Assembly (NCBI GenBank): GCA_038502055.1
Contig: JAXRKN010000036.1
Location: 248,001-312,000, forward strand
Source: Tanytarsus gracilentus
Lineage: Eukaryota; Arthropoda; Insecta; Diptera; Chironomidae
Length of the DNA: 64,000 nt
Reading direction: 5' to 3'
Shown: in pieces, positions 1 to 11,608 of the stretch
Layout: every line of letters begins with the position of its first letter
How positions within the stretch are numbered: the stretch's first letter is position 1
Program-made: the position numbers and the translations under genes
Notes under the pieces: model-generated
Databases searched by the model: none
Seen by the model: the letters and a program-made list of their open reading frames with translations, nothing else
What the model was told of the DNA's origin: nothing

Positions 1-99
1 TGCATAACGTTTTTTTAAATTTCAAACCGAGGGACAGAAACTGCGCTTCCGCATTTTTATTTCAAAACAAACCAAAATAAATTGAAAAATTAATTTAAA

Positions 100-1552
100 A
101 TGAGTTTATCAATGGCGACATGGCTTAAAACATATTCGCCATTACTCTCTCAGGTGCGTCTCGGTCATCGATTGAGAGGAAAACCTCCCGGCGTTGCAAA
201 ATCTCTCAAACAGCGACTTGGTAAGTTTTTTTTAAAAAATTACGAAAAAAATTAAAAATAATTCTTTTACAGAGCCGACAATCGAAGATCCCGAATTAGT
301 TAAACGAATTAACATTGGATTTCCATACGTGAGACCAGCTCGCTCTGATGAACTTCATGGTCGTATTGACTGGATGAAAAAGCAAAGATTAGATCAGAAT
401 CTTGAAAAACTAGCAAGGAGTAATCAATGTAAGTTTTATATCTGATGTTAAAAATAAATTCCATAAAAAATTCCCTCTATTTTAGTATTAATCGATTTGG
501 ATGCAGTTAAAAGCGATTGGTTCAAAACATCAGGTCCTTTTCAAGCTAGAGACATTGCTGATCATTATGGCATTTTTAATGATCTCTTCGGAAAATTTGC
601 ATTTTTTGTTCCAAGAGTAAATCTAAGTATCAAATATAAGCTGCAAAATGATGAATACTGTCCGGTCTATTTTGGCAATCGAATTTATGCGGAACAGACT
701 TCAAATGCACCTGAAGTCTCATTCGATCACAAGTTCTCGATGTCGCATAGCCGCCCAGTTGAAGAGAATACATTATGGACATTGATCCTTACAAATCCTG
801 ACGGAAACTTCACCGAAGAAAATAAGGAATATGTTCATTGGATGATGTAAGACCAATTCATGATATTTTTTTAACATAACTCAAATCTCCTCTTTTTTAT
901 AGATCCAACATTCCAAATGGCGATGTATCTAAAGGCGAAACAATTGTTCCTTATCTTCAACCTCTACCTTTCAAAGGAACTGGATATCATCGACTCGTTT
1001 TTGTTCTCTACAAACAGAACAGTAAAGTTGATTTGTCAGACTTTAAAATAAACAACCCATATGAGCTCGATAAGAGGAGTTTTTACACATTTGATTTTTA
1101 CAAAAAATATCAAGACGTCATTACACCTGCTGGTTTAGGATTTTTCCAATCCAAATACGACGATTCAGTACGCGAAATTTTCCACACCAAATTAGGTATT
1201 AATGAAAAACAATTAAAATCAGCTTTTTTGTTGCTTATAATTTTCTTAATTCACAGATAAAAAGCAACCAATATTCGAGTATGATTTTCCCGAATACTTT
1301 ATGAAGAAGCAAGTTCACTTCCCTATTAGACAGCCATTCAATCTCTATTTGGATCGTTATCAAGATCCAAAAGAAGTCAACAAACGATATCTTCAAAAAA
1401 GATTGGGTCAGACTCATCCCTTCGATGGACCGGAGCCACCACTTCGCTTCCCAAGTGCCCACCTTGTTCCCAATAAAGTCCCAACCTGGCAGAGAACTGA
1501 AATCAAAAAAGAACGACTCAAAAAGGGCAGAATGATTGATACGTTCGAGTAG
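100..1552 (+). CDS. mRpL38: Mitochondrial large-subunit ribosomal protein mL38 (PEBP-like)
   Basis: Five coding exons: 100-220, 273-428, 486-846, 903-1195 and 1257-1552. All introns are GT-AG, 52-61 bp, and the phases agree, giving 408 aa. The product is a component of the mitochondrial 39S ribosomal subunit. The middle of the protein has the phosphatidylethanolamine-binding (PEBP) fold typical of mL38, with recognisable stretches such as TLILTNPDGN, KEYVHWM and GTGYHRLVFVLYKQ. The C-terminal basic region (LRFPSAHLVPNKVPTWQRTE) is also typical of insect mL38. The first ATG gives MSLSMATWLK and a basic N-terminus consistent with a mitochondrial targeting peptide. AATAAA-like signals lie near 1585. 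Only about 100 bp upstream are in the window, so the promoter is mostly outside. The gene is unrelated to the cytosolic RpL38 at 49.3 kb despite the similar name. Confidence 0.93.
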
Positions 1553-4164
1553 ATCGATATGTAAAATTTTAGAGAACTTAAAGAAATAAAATAAAAATTA
1601 ACATTGAGTTATTAATAAATCCCAAAGTCACTTTTATCATTTCATTCCTGCTCTATCGGCTCATCGTTCTTTTCATGATTAATTTCAAGGCATGAACAAA
1701 TTCATTAAAATGTTTTAATCTCAGTTTTGAGGTTTTTGATTTGCATTTGATCGAGAGATAATCTCAAAACTTTTTAATTTCATATATGATGAACAAACAT
1801 TCAGTGAATAATTTAATTAATAATCCATGTGTGTACTTGATATTATTATTTTTTGTACATATTTATTTAATTATAAATTTTTAAAGAAATTTTCACTGTT
1901 CCGTTAAACGCATTTTAAAACGCGATATTTCTTGAAACAGAAAAAAAAACTTTTTACTATCACGATCATTAAAATGATGAATCATAAATGTTTATTGGAA
2001 ATCGTGATGGTTGATTATCATGAATTGATGACATAATGAGAAGAAAAACGGAAGGAATTATGTGACTGATAAAAAATATTTTTGGACCGTCAAAAAAAAT
2101 CTCATGCTGACTCACATTTTAAATTTATTATATTCTATAGAAAATGAAACGCATAAGAAAGTTTATGAACTTGAACTATTTTTTTTTTACTTTAATCGCA
2201 TTTCACTCATTACTTTCGTTAAAATTCAAAAAAAAATTCATTGCAAAGAAAGAAGAAAATAAAAAATGTACACAAGCAGTGACTCGGAAGTTAAGTGCCT
2301 TATAAAGACATGCAATGGAAATATTTTTCTCTCGCTCGTGTTATTGTGAGACAATGAACTTGCCTTCCATAAAAAAATTACAATAATAATATGCTGCAGC
2401 AAAAGTTTATCTCTTTATTGCTATGTGCGTTGTCGCTGATATGAATACATAAAGCATTTCCTATTTAAAATATCGCTGCAGTGTAAACAAACCCTTATAA
2501 GAGCATTTTAAACTTCATCGAATATTGTTTTGTCAGAATATTCAAGAACAGTTGCATATATGCATATGAATGACTCAGAATATCGACACATACTCATAAT
2601 ACTTTTGCGGTGACTCATTTTCAAGGTTAATTTACAAGTTCATGAATACAAATCTTCCAAACAGGTTTTTTAAGCCGGGTGTGAACTATGAGAAAGCTTT
2701 ACAATAAAAATGGTTTCGGTTGGTGGCGTGCGACGCTGGTCGGTTCGTTTTTTTTATGCTCTAGAGTCGACTCACTCACTCGACTCAAATGAATCGGTTT
2801 AAATCCCTGATAAAAATTTGCCAACAAGCTAAAAACTCCATAAAATTTATATTTTTGCTCTAAAAATTGATGTAAAATAAATTTTTTATCCCAATAATGT
2901 CAGCTTACAAATTTTTAGATAGAGCTCTCAGAATAAAATTGAGATAAATTTTTTTGATAGCATTCTGAGATCATCAAATTCATCGCGTCATCAAATCCTC
3001 GTAAACAAGTGTTTGCGATAACTTTAAATTCTTGAAAAACCACGTCAGCGAATAAATATTTATAAAATATAGAAATAATATAAATTTGTTGACCGAAATT
3101 TTAATAAATAAATTTATTCTATCATGTTTTGACAAAAATACGTTAATTGAAAAAAATAACATTTGAGTCACGATTTGAAAAAGTCATTAATTAAAGTCTC
3201 GGCATTCTCTCTCAGAGTCAACATATTTTTCAAAAATAACAATAACACTCACTCGCACTCGTCAGTTGAACTCTTTTTTTTTCTAAACTCTAAAGAAAAT
3301 GAAAACATTTTTTCTGCGTACAATTACCTTCAAGGCAAAAATCTTTGCAAAGATCTGAAATGACTTTTGAGGGACTGTTATTATATTATATAAAGAGGTT
3401 TTACACTGCCAGCAACCTCAGCTCATGATGTATGTGTAGACATACCAAATATGAAAGTGAAATGAAATTGAATAGCGAAAAACCGCCTCAACTTTTATGC
3501 CTAAAATAGATGCGTCCATAAAAAATGTTTATATTTGGCATTTATATTTTTTTTTTCATTAAACATTGCACTATTGAAGCTTATCGGTGTGAAAATTATA
3601 AAAAAGTTGAGGGTCAGCAAAATGAAAGGGAAAAAAGCGCAAAAATGTGCATTTTCGCTTATCCACACGTCAAGCAATTATAATTTAATAATTCACGCTT
3701 CTCACGAGCATTCTGCTAAATGAGCTGCAACAAAATTGCGTTTCCTTCCGTCGATTTCAAAAAAATGCAGCGTGTCGATGAAATAAAAATTTTGGAATTT
3801 CGCTTTTTGCTGATATTTTTTTTTGTGGGAAGTTGGTAATTTTAGAATCAATCGCTTTGATTTTGAATAGAGAACTGACTCTATTCATCGAGTTCACCAT
3901 TGATTGACTCATAAAATGAATGCCTTCTTTTTAAAAAAATAGAGCTTTATAGAATTTTTTACCTTTTTTGAAAAATTACAGGAAAAGCTCTGAAGTTTTT
4001 GGAACTTTTAAAAAATATTTAAAAAAATTTATTAAATCGATTGAAAATTCTTTAAAATTTAACATTTACTGTAAAGAATTTTCTAACCTCATACATTCTA
4101 TTGCAATTTCAGTCATTGATATAGAAATCAATTCGATTTTTCGTAATGAAAGAAAAATTCATTA
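1553..4164. other. Non-coding interval upstream of the first actin gene
   Basis: This interval is AT-rich. The only open frames are short, with no codon structure or splice-supported exons. It contains CArG-like sequences differing by one or two bases from CC(A/T)6GG, for example CCTTATAAAG near 2299 and CCTTATAAGA near 2500. These could be serum-response-factor sites of the downstream actin gene, but that is inference. I see no RNA gene or repeat here. Confidence 0.5.
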
Positions 4165-4174
4165 CCTTTTATGG
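4165..4174 (+). promoter_or_regulatory. Perfect CArG box (SRF-type site) upstream of actin gene 1
   Basis: The sequence CCTTTTATGG fits the CC(A/T)6GG consensus exactly. It lies 642 bp before the actin ATG. CArG boxes bound by serum response factor are established regulators of actin genes. The box sits in a short block resembling the one around 8457 upstream of the second actin gene. Confidence 0.55.
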
Positions 4175-4815
4175 ACATGTTTGGGAAAAAATATTCGCTC
4201 TTATGTGTGGAGAATAATTGTTTGTTGATAACAAAATAATTGTTTCTGTGTGTATTTTTGAGATGATAAAAAAGGTGACAAACATCTAATGATAATTTTT
4301 CTACTAAATAAACGAATAATCCCTAGATATGAGTTTCTAAAAAATATTATATGTTTTACACTTCTTAGTGATTGCAATTCTGAGGAAAACGCCCCACAAG
4401 TTATGTCAGGTTTTTAATTGATAATTCGCTTGTGCAACCACACCTTTACTAAAGCAAAATTGATAACGGCCCGATAGCGTTAACTGATAAAATTCGTAAG
4501 CATAAATTCAACTGCATGTGTGATTTTCACCTCAATTGAAGTCTTTCCTCTCTAACATTTGCTTTGAGCTCTCGCCAAAAAAATAAAATAAAAAAGTAAG
4601 TTTGTTAACTCAGAACTATTACATAATTATAATTTTTAAAATGTGTGAATATGCAAAGTGCCAAAAAAAATGAAAAATAAAATACGGCATTTTTGCTGTT
4701 GATGAAATATTCATCATAAACCTCATTTTCGGTATTACGTAACGCCCAAAAAGAAAAGAAAATTTAATCAAAAAGTTCGAAAAATATTTAATTTGAATTT
4801 TTGTTCAATTTAGAG

Positions 4816-5946
4816 ATGTGTGACGAAGAAGTTGCCGCATTAGTCGTTGACAATGGATCAGGAATGTGCAAAGCCGGCTTCGCTGGAGATGATGCACCAC
4901 GTGCCGTCTTTCCATCGATTGTTGGGCGTCCACGTCATCAAGGTGTGATGGTCGGTATGGGACAAAAGGACTCGTATGTCGGTGATGAGGCTCAAAGCAA
5001 ACGTGGTATCCTCACCTTGAAATACCCAATTGAGCACGGTATCGTCACCAACTGGGATGATATGGAGAAAATCTGGCATCACACCTTCTACAATGAACTT
5101 CGTGTTGCACCCGAGGAACATCCAGTTCTTCTTACCGAAGCTCCATTGAATCCAAAGGCCAATCGTGAGAAGATGACTCAAATCATGTTCGAGACTTTCA
5201 ACACTCCAGCTATGTATGTTTCCATCCAAGCCGTTCTCTCACTTTATGCTTCAGGTCGTACCACCGGTATTGTGTTGGATTCAGGAGATGGTGTCTCACA
5301 CACTGTTCCAATCTATGAAGGTTATGCCTTGCCACATGCCATCCTCCGTCTCGATTTGGCTGGCCGTGATCTCACAGATTTCCTCATGAAAATCCTCACT
5401 GAACGTGGATACACCTTCACAACCACTGCCGAGCGTGAAATTGTCCGTGACATCAAAGAGAAATTGTGCTATGTTGCACTTGACTTTGAACAAGAAATGG
5501 CCACCGCCGCTTCATCGAGCTCATTGGAGAAATCATATGAGTTGCCTGATGGACAAGTCATCACCATCGGTAACGAACGTTTCCGCTGCCCGGAAACTCT
5601 TTTCCAACCATCATATATTGGCATGGAGTCAAATGGAATTCATGAGACTACATATAACTCAATCATGAAGTGCGATGTTGATATTCGTAAGGACTTGTAC
5701 GCCAACACTGTTCTCTCAGGAGGCACCACAATGTTCCCAGGTATTGCTGACCGTATGCAAAAGGAAATCACCTCTTTGGCTCCATCAACCATGAAGATTA
5801 AGATCATCGCTCCACCAGAACGTAAATACTCTGTCTGGATCGGAGGATCAATTTTGGCGTCGCTCTCAACCTTCCAACAGATGTGGATCAGCAAGCAAGA
5901 ATATGACGAATCAGGCCCATCAATCGTCCACAGAAAATGCTTCTAA
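4816..5946 (+). CDS. Actin, cytoplasmic type, diverged paralogue (376 aa)
   Basis: This is a complete 376-aa actin in one coding exon, forming the ATP-binding subunit of filamentous actin. The ATG of MCDEEVAAL follows a splice acceptor (TTTAG at 4809-4813). A GTAAGT donor at 4596 suggests a 218-bp intron in the 5' UTR, a common arrangement in insect actin genes. The N-terminus and the end [13 protein letters not shown] are of the cytoplasmic type. The nucleotide-binding signatures [19 protein letters not shown] and [12 protein letters not shown] are intact. It differs from the neighbour at 9.5 kb at 11 residues: D3E, S136A, F189Y, T200S, T261A, Y267F, I268L, S272A, N273C, F307Y and S320A (this copy first). 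Nearly all of these are changes away from the usual insect cytoplasmic sequence. A poly(A) signal AATAAA is at 5989. It is probably expressed in a tissue- or stage-restricted way, which is inference. Confidence 0.95.
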
Positions 5947-8456
5947 ATTTTCTTAATATTTGCTATAAGACCAAAAACATAAAATTTCAATAAAAAGAGT
6001 ATATTTATACAAGTTTTAAAAAAATTTAAATATAAAACTTTTTCTTTTCATCTCGATTGTCAAAAATCATTATGAGCACTATCAAAATCGCGAATGCAAT
6101 GAAGAAGTGTTGAGGAGAAAATTGAAAATGAATGCTTCAAAAAAAAATACCGTTTATTCATTTCTCACTCTGTTAAGAAAAAAAATGGTTAATATAAATG
6201 CTACTTACTGCCCACAAGCATGGGAAGAGCTGAAAATGCTAAAAATTTCTTATTCAGATATCTTCCAAAAAGAGAAGAGGAATTTTATTTGGCGGAGAGA
6301 GAGGTGAACAACATTACATAGCAATGATTACTTCTTCTTGATTTTATTGTCGGTTTGATTCGTTCATAATGCAAGTAGGTTATGTTGAAGCTTTAACATA
6401 AAATGAGAAATTTTTTTTTCTTGAAGAATATTTTCTTATATTTTTTAATGCTTAAAATATTTTAATACATTTTTATAAAATAAATTTCTGAAAACCCACA
6501 ACGATAATTTTAAATAAAAATCGTTTAATCACAATTGTGAATTTGTGAATCATGCTTGAACAATTTTCTATTCTGAGTCAACCAATTATCGCTTGTCACT
6601 ACTTTAAGAGATGAATGTGCATAAAATTTATGCACAAGAAGAGAATTTTTACGCGAAGAAACTAGTTTATGAGTATGTGAACAGTTTTCTTCTCGTTTGT
6701 GTTGAATATCGATTATACCATGGATGCTATTGACTCAAGTGCGGTGTATTGATCTCATCTCATTCCTCCACGATGCATTGTTCTAATCTCTCCGAGGGTT
6801 CGAAACTAGATCAAACACATTAAAATATTTTTATGCATGAATGAACCATATGTCATATGGGTGTGCGCTTGTAATTGTCAAAAATTCTCTCTTTTTTTGG
6901 TCATTCAATAAAAAAAAATTATTTATTTGAATTTGAATGTAACAAAAGTCTTTACAGTTTTATTTTCTTGATACACAGAACAAAATGTGCGCGAATGCAG
7001 GCGGCGTGGAATGAAACAGCAAAAAGCTTTTTTTTCAAGAGATTTTTATTTTATTTTGGAAAATTTTTGTCGCATAACTTTAATTTCTCTCAAAATCAAC
7101 ATCTTTAAAATGAAATGCGCCTCGTGATTCATAATGAAGGGAGAGAAAAAGTTTTGAGAAAAAAAAATATATATGAATGTGTCATGCTATCAAAAGCTGT
7201 CTAGCGAACGATGAAAACGTGCTCGTAGTAGTAAACTGTATATTGGAAAGAGGCAAATAATACTGGAAAAAATTCCATATATGGTAAGGTTTATTTCTTG
7301 AAACAATTTTTATGTGCTCGAACACTACTGTAAGCGGCGAAACAGACATGTGCAGCACTCGTTTATGAAGAAAACGAAAAAAAGCCGCAAACTGGTAGTA
7401 GGGAAGTATTAAATAAAGCGAGTTTCGACTAAAACTTATCAATGAAAGTCTGAAAGTCTAGGTGAACAGCCGCAGGAGGTGCTAACAGAAAAATAATTAC
7501 TTAAAAAGGATTAAGCAGTTTAGTGCATTAATTTATTTGATATAAATTTTACTCGATTTTAAATAAACCAAAAAATAATAAATGTAAGTAGTGCTTTTCT
7601 CATATATCAGAAGAAAAAAGTAAATTAAACATGTGACGGTGTTATCTCTAAAGTGTGAAGAGTAAAAATATGTCATTGAAAACTAGACAATAGTAATTTA
7701 AACATGTCAAGGCTCATGCCTTATGGACTTGCGAAAAAAAAGATAATGTTCAATAGAGAAAATCCGAAACATGCGATGGTGATTTTTTTGCATGGGAAGA
7801 AAGTGTTGAATACATTTCATGTGCGAGATACATAATTGAAGAACCAAGCAGAGCAGAGCGAAGAGAGATTTTTTATTGGAACAGAAATCAACGGTTTAAT
7901 GAAATAAGAGGAGCGAGCCGTTAAGTTATCGCGCACTCAATAAAGTTCATTCTTTATGCTACTTTTCTTTTTATTTATGTTGAGCTCAACTTCCTTGAGA
8001 TATCTCTCGCATACACACACGATGAGAGCATCGAAATCTTTTGTGTGAACTTTGCTAATCGCTTTAGAAAAAAAAGCTTTGCCAAAAAACTCACATGAGA
8101 TATCCGTTGAATTTAAATTTTCCATGTTGTAAGGGGAAATTTATTTTGTTTAAGGGGAAAATGATGACTCATAACTTTTTTTTTGTATGACCAAATTCCC
8201 AATATAGAAATAATTCAGCAATGACTCGAAAAATTCCACGGCAGTAATAAATTTTTTTTCAAAATAACTTTTAAAAATTAAATTTAATTTCTAAAGTTTT
8301 CAACTCGTTCAGGTTTTACTGTTAAATTTTAAATATTAAATTTCCGTTAAAAAAATACAAAATCGAAAAAAATTAATTTTAGCACATTTAAAATCATAAT
8401 AAAATTCTCCAGACACGATTCACTCGCTGGGCATATCATGGAAAGCAAATGCATTG
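5947..8456. other. Non-coding spacer between the two actin genes
   Basis: This contains the 3' UTR of the first actin gene (poly(A) signal at 5989) followed by about 2.4 kb of AT-rich sequence. No coding exon or repeat could be supported. It presumably carries upstream control sequence of the second actin gene. Confidence 0.5.
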
Positions 8457-8466
8457 CCTTTTATGG
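8457..8466 (+). promoter_or_regulatory. Perfect CArG box in the presumed promoter of actin gene 2
   Basis: CCTTTTATGG matches CC(A/T)6GG exactly. About 120 bp further on, GCATTCAGACG near 8585 could be an initiator. After that comes a presumed non-coding exon ending at AAG|GTATTT (donor 8722), with acceptor TTTTTTGCAG ending at 9483. The exon assignment is inference from splice signals. The same CArG decamer is found upstream of actin gene 1. Confidence 0.6.
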
Positions 8467-9491
8467 TCATGGAGAAGCTTTAAAACACGAAACACGAACG
8501 AAAAACCCGAGAAGTGGGAAAAATACGTTGGAAGAGAGCCGAATGTGAAAAAAAAACCGACACTTTGATTCGAGTTGTCGAAGCATTCAGACGTCTCTGT
8601 AAAGATCTTGGTTAATTTTTTCCTAAATCTAATTAAACATCAAGTGCTGTGTTTCAATTGCCGCAAATCAGTTTAAAATCTCAATCAAGTCTTAGTTGTG
8701 CATAATAAGGACAAAAACAAGGTATTTAAGTTAATTTAATGCGTAAATTAAGCATTTATAAAGGGCGTTGGCCGGCAAAAAATCTCTTTTCGACTTTCAT
8801 GTCTACGTACGCAATTTTGCAAATTTTCAATCGATACAAGTTCAATGAAAGACATTTCCCTAAAGATTTAACGACATCCAGCCGGGTTGTGGACATTAAT
8901 TAAGTTAAAATTTCATAAAAAAAATTTCTGAAGGAAGCCGAAAAATGAAAAAGCCACATTTTTCTTCCTTTCTTAGAATGGCTTTCATTGTGTTAGTGAG
9001 TCATCATCCAGCGTCAAAAAGAACTTGTTTCTCTTATACTTTTTTCATCATGTACAATGCTACCATCATCTTCTAGTAACGGATATTAAGCGAGTGAAAA
9101 ATTATCTTTTCTCTCTCTCTCTCGCTCTCTTTTTCTCTTCAACATAAATCCTTTTATTTCGAACAAAAATTTAAGAATATTTTTAACCGACACGACGACG
9201 ATTTTCTCTCTCGATTTTTTTTTCGTACAAAACTACAAAGTGGTTGCTGCTGCTTATAGCTCTATATATAGCAATTTATAAGTGGCTCGGGTAAGAGAAG
9301 AGACGAAAATAAAATGAACAAGTTATTTGTTATTGAAGCTCAACTTTCTGAATTATGAATAATTTACGCGTGGGAACTTTAAAGCTTAATGTTTAACTCT
9401 TTAAGAGATTTCACCAAATATATGTTTTTTGAAAATATTTGACGTTTCACTCATTTCCATTTTTCACTCATTGTTTTTTGCAGAAATCAAA

Positions 9492-10622
9492 ATGTGTGAA
9501 GAAGAAGTTGCCGCATTAGTCGTTGACAATGGATCAGGAATGTGCAAAGCCGGCTTCGCTGGAGACGATGCACCACGTGCCGTCTTTCCATCGATTGTTG
9601 GGCGTCCACGTCATCAGGGTGTGATGGTCGGTATGGGACAAAAGGACTCATATGTCGGTGATGAGGCTCAAAGCAAACGTGGTATCCTCACCTTGAAATA
9701 CCCAATTGAGCACGGTATCGTCACCAACTGGGATGATATGGAGAAAATCTGGCATCACACCTTCTACAATGAACTTCGTGTTGCACCTGAGGAACATCCA
9801 GTTCTTCTTACTGAAGCTCCATTGAATCCAAAGGCCAATCGTGAGAAGATGACTCAAATCATGTTCGAAACTTTCAACACTCCAGCTATGTATGTCGCCA
9901 TTCAAGCCGTTCTCTCCTTGTATGCCTCAGGTCGTACCACCGGTATTGTGTTGGATTCAGGAGATGGTGTCTCACACACTGTTCCAATCTATGAAGGTTA
10001 TGCCTTGCCACATGCCATCCTCCGTCTCGATTTGGCTGGCCGTGATTTGACTGACTATTTAATGAAAATCCTCACTGAACGTGGATACTCATTCACTACC
10101 ACTGCCGAGCGTGAAATTGTCCGTGACATCAAAGAGAAATTGTGCTATGTTGCACTTGACTTCGAGCAAGAAATGGCCACCGCCGCTTCATCGAGCTCAT
10201 TGGAGAAATCATATGAGTTGCCTGATGGACAAGTCATTACTATCGGTAACGAACGTTTCCGTTGCCCAGAAGCACTCTTCCAACCATCATTCTTGGGTAT
10301 GGAAGCTTGCGGTATTCATGAGACCACCTACAACTCAATCATGAAGTGCGATGTTGATATTCGTAAGGACTTGTACGCCAACACTGTTCTCTCAGGAGGC
10401 ACCACAATGTATCCAGGTATTGCTGACCGTATGCAAAAGGAAATCACTGCCTTGGCTCCATCAACCATGAAGATTAAGATCATCGCTCCACCAGAACGTA
10501 AATACTCTGTCTGGATCGGAGGATCAATTTTGGCATCGCTCTCAACCTTCCAACAGATGTGGATCAGCAAGCAAGAATATGACGAATCAGGCCCATCAAT
10601 CGTCCACAGAAAATGCTTCTAA
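9492..10622 (+). CDS. Actin, cytoplasmic type (Act5C/Act42A-like, 376 aa)
   Basis: This is a complete 376-aa cytoplasmic actin in one coding exon. The start is the ATG of MCEEEVAAL, directly after acceptor TTTTTTGCAG (ends 9483) and nine 5' UTR bases. An upstream TTG in the same frame is intronic. Apart from E3, where fly cytoplasmic actins have D, the residues I checked match the canonical insect sequence (A136, Y189, S200, A261, FLGMEACG at 267-274, Y307, A320). This is therefore likely the main ubiquitous actin. The 5' and 3' thirds are almost identical at the DNA level to the copy at 4.8 kb. Its transcription probably starts near 8.58 kb, downstream of a CArG box, with a 5' UTR intron of about 0.76 kb (inference). 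A second TATA-like stretch lies at 9263-9270. Confidence 0.96.
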
Positions 10623-11608
10623 ACTAATTATATTTGTAATCAATTACCACCTTTAAGTCAACATCAAAAGCATCAAGATCTTCAACAACAGAAACTCAAG
10701 CAAATGGAGATAAATGAACATCAATTAAGAATCTCACATAAACTCATAGTATATTCGCAAGTTTAGTTGAATCTGAAATTTGCACAAAAGAAGAAAAAAA
10801 AGATAAACATACTTCCATCTCAGTTATAATCGACATCTCATCTATATTAAAAAAAAATTTGAATTGCAAGAAATTAATGATTCACCAAAATTTTATAAGT
10901 TTTTACGCGCTACATTAAAATCTCGCGATAGATGAATGACAAAAAGAAAGAATGAAACATAAAAAAAAGACACTCAAACATTCTCATATGATATTTAGGA
11001 ATTTTTCACGAAACATTGCATTTTCACAGTTGAATTTTTCATTCAAGACATTCCACCAGCAAACATTTTTGTCAAAAAAAAAAGATTATTTTGCTCCTCT
11101 CTCTCCCCCTTTTATACATTTAAATTTAATTTAATGATTTATTATTACATTTTTCCTAAAGATATGAATTTATCATTCCAAAAAGCAGAAAATGAATAAA
11201 AAGAAAATGCTTCAACTTCAATTCATTTAAAATAAAGTTCATTGTGTTTTTAATAGACTTTTTCAGGATACATGGTGTGAGAGACATTTTTATGTCGGTT
11301 CAAAAAAATTTCTCATCGAGCTGATGGCTGATTAAAAAAGTCTTCAGATAATTTATATTTTTAAAATATGACAATTTTCTAGTGGCCAGCTAATTAAAAA
11401 TTATGTTGAGAAGGTAATTTAATTTCTAGGGCAATTGAAAAGGTGCTGATAATCGGATTGAATCGTCATGCAAAGAAAAATTTCTATTTTTAAAAATAAC
11501 GGTCAATTTTTTTTTGAATTTGAATTACTCAGTTGATCTTTTTTTTTCAATGTTTACAAAAATCGTAAAAAACGTGATTGAATTTTATTAAAATTTATCT
11601 AATTAATA
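10623..11608. other. 3' UTR of actin gene 2 and spacer before the PINX1-like gene
   Basis: The sequence after the stop is likely 3' UTR, with AATAAA-type signals near 11197 and 11232. The rest is AT-rich spacer holding the short promoter of the PINX1-like gene. No other feature is seen. Confidence 0.5.

Noticed and set aside
4816..5946. First actin gene as a pseudogene
   Set aside because: The full 376-codon frame is intact, with all nucleotide-binding motifs, a splice acceptor before the ATG and a poly(A) signal. The substitutions are mostly conservative.
6790..6830. tRNA-like B box GGTTCGAAAC
   Set aside because: No cloverleaf, A box or acceptor-stem pairing could be found around it.
9261..9300. 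TATATATA at 9263 as the actin gene 2 promoter
   Set aside because: A start about 30 bp downstream would fall just after a GTAAGA donor and leave a very short leader. The CArG/initiator pair near 8.46-8.59 kb fits better, although an alternative promoter is possible.
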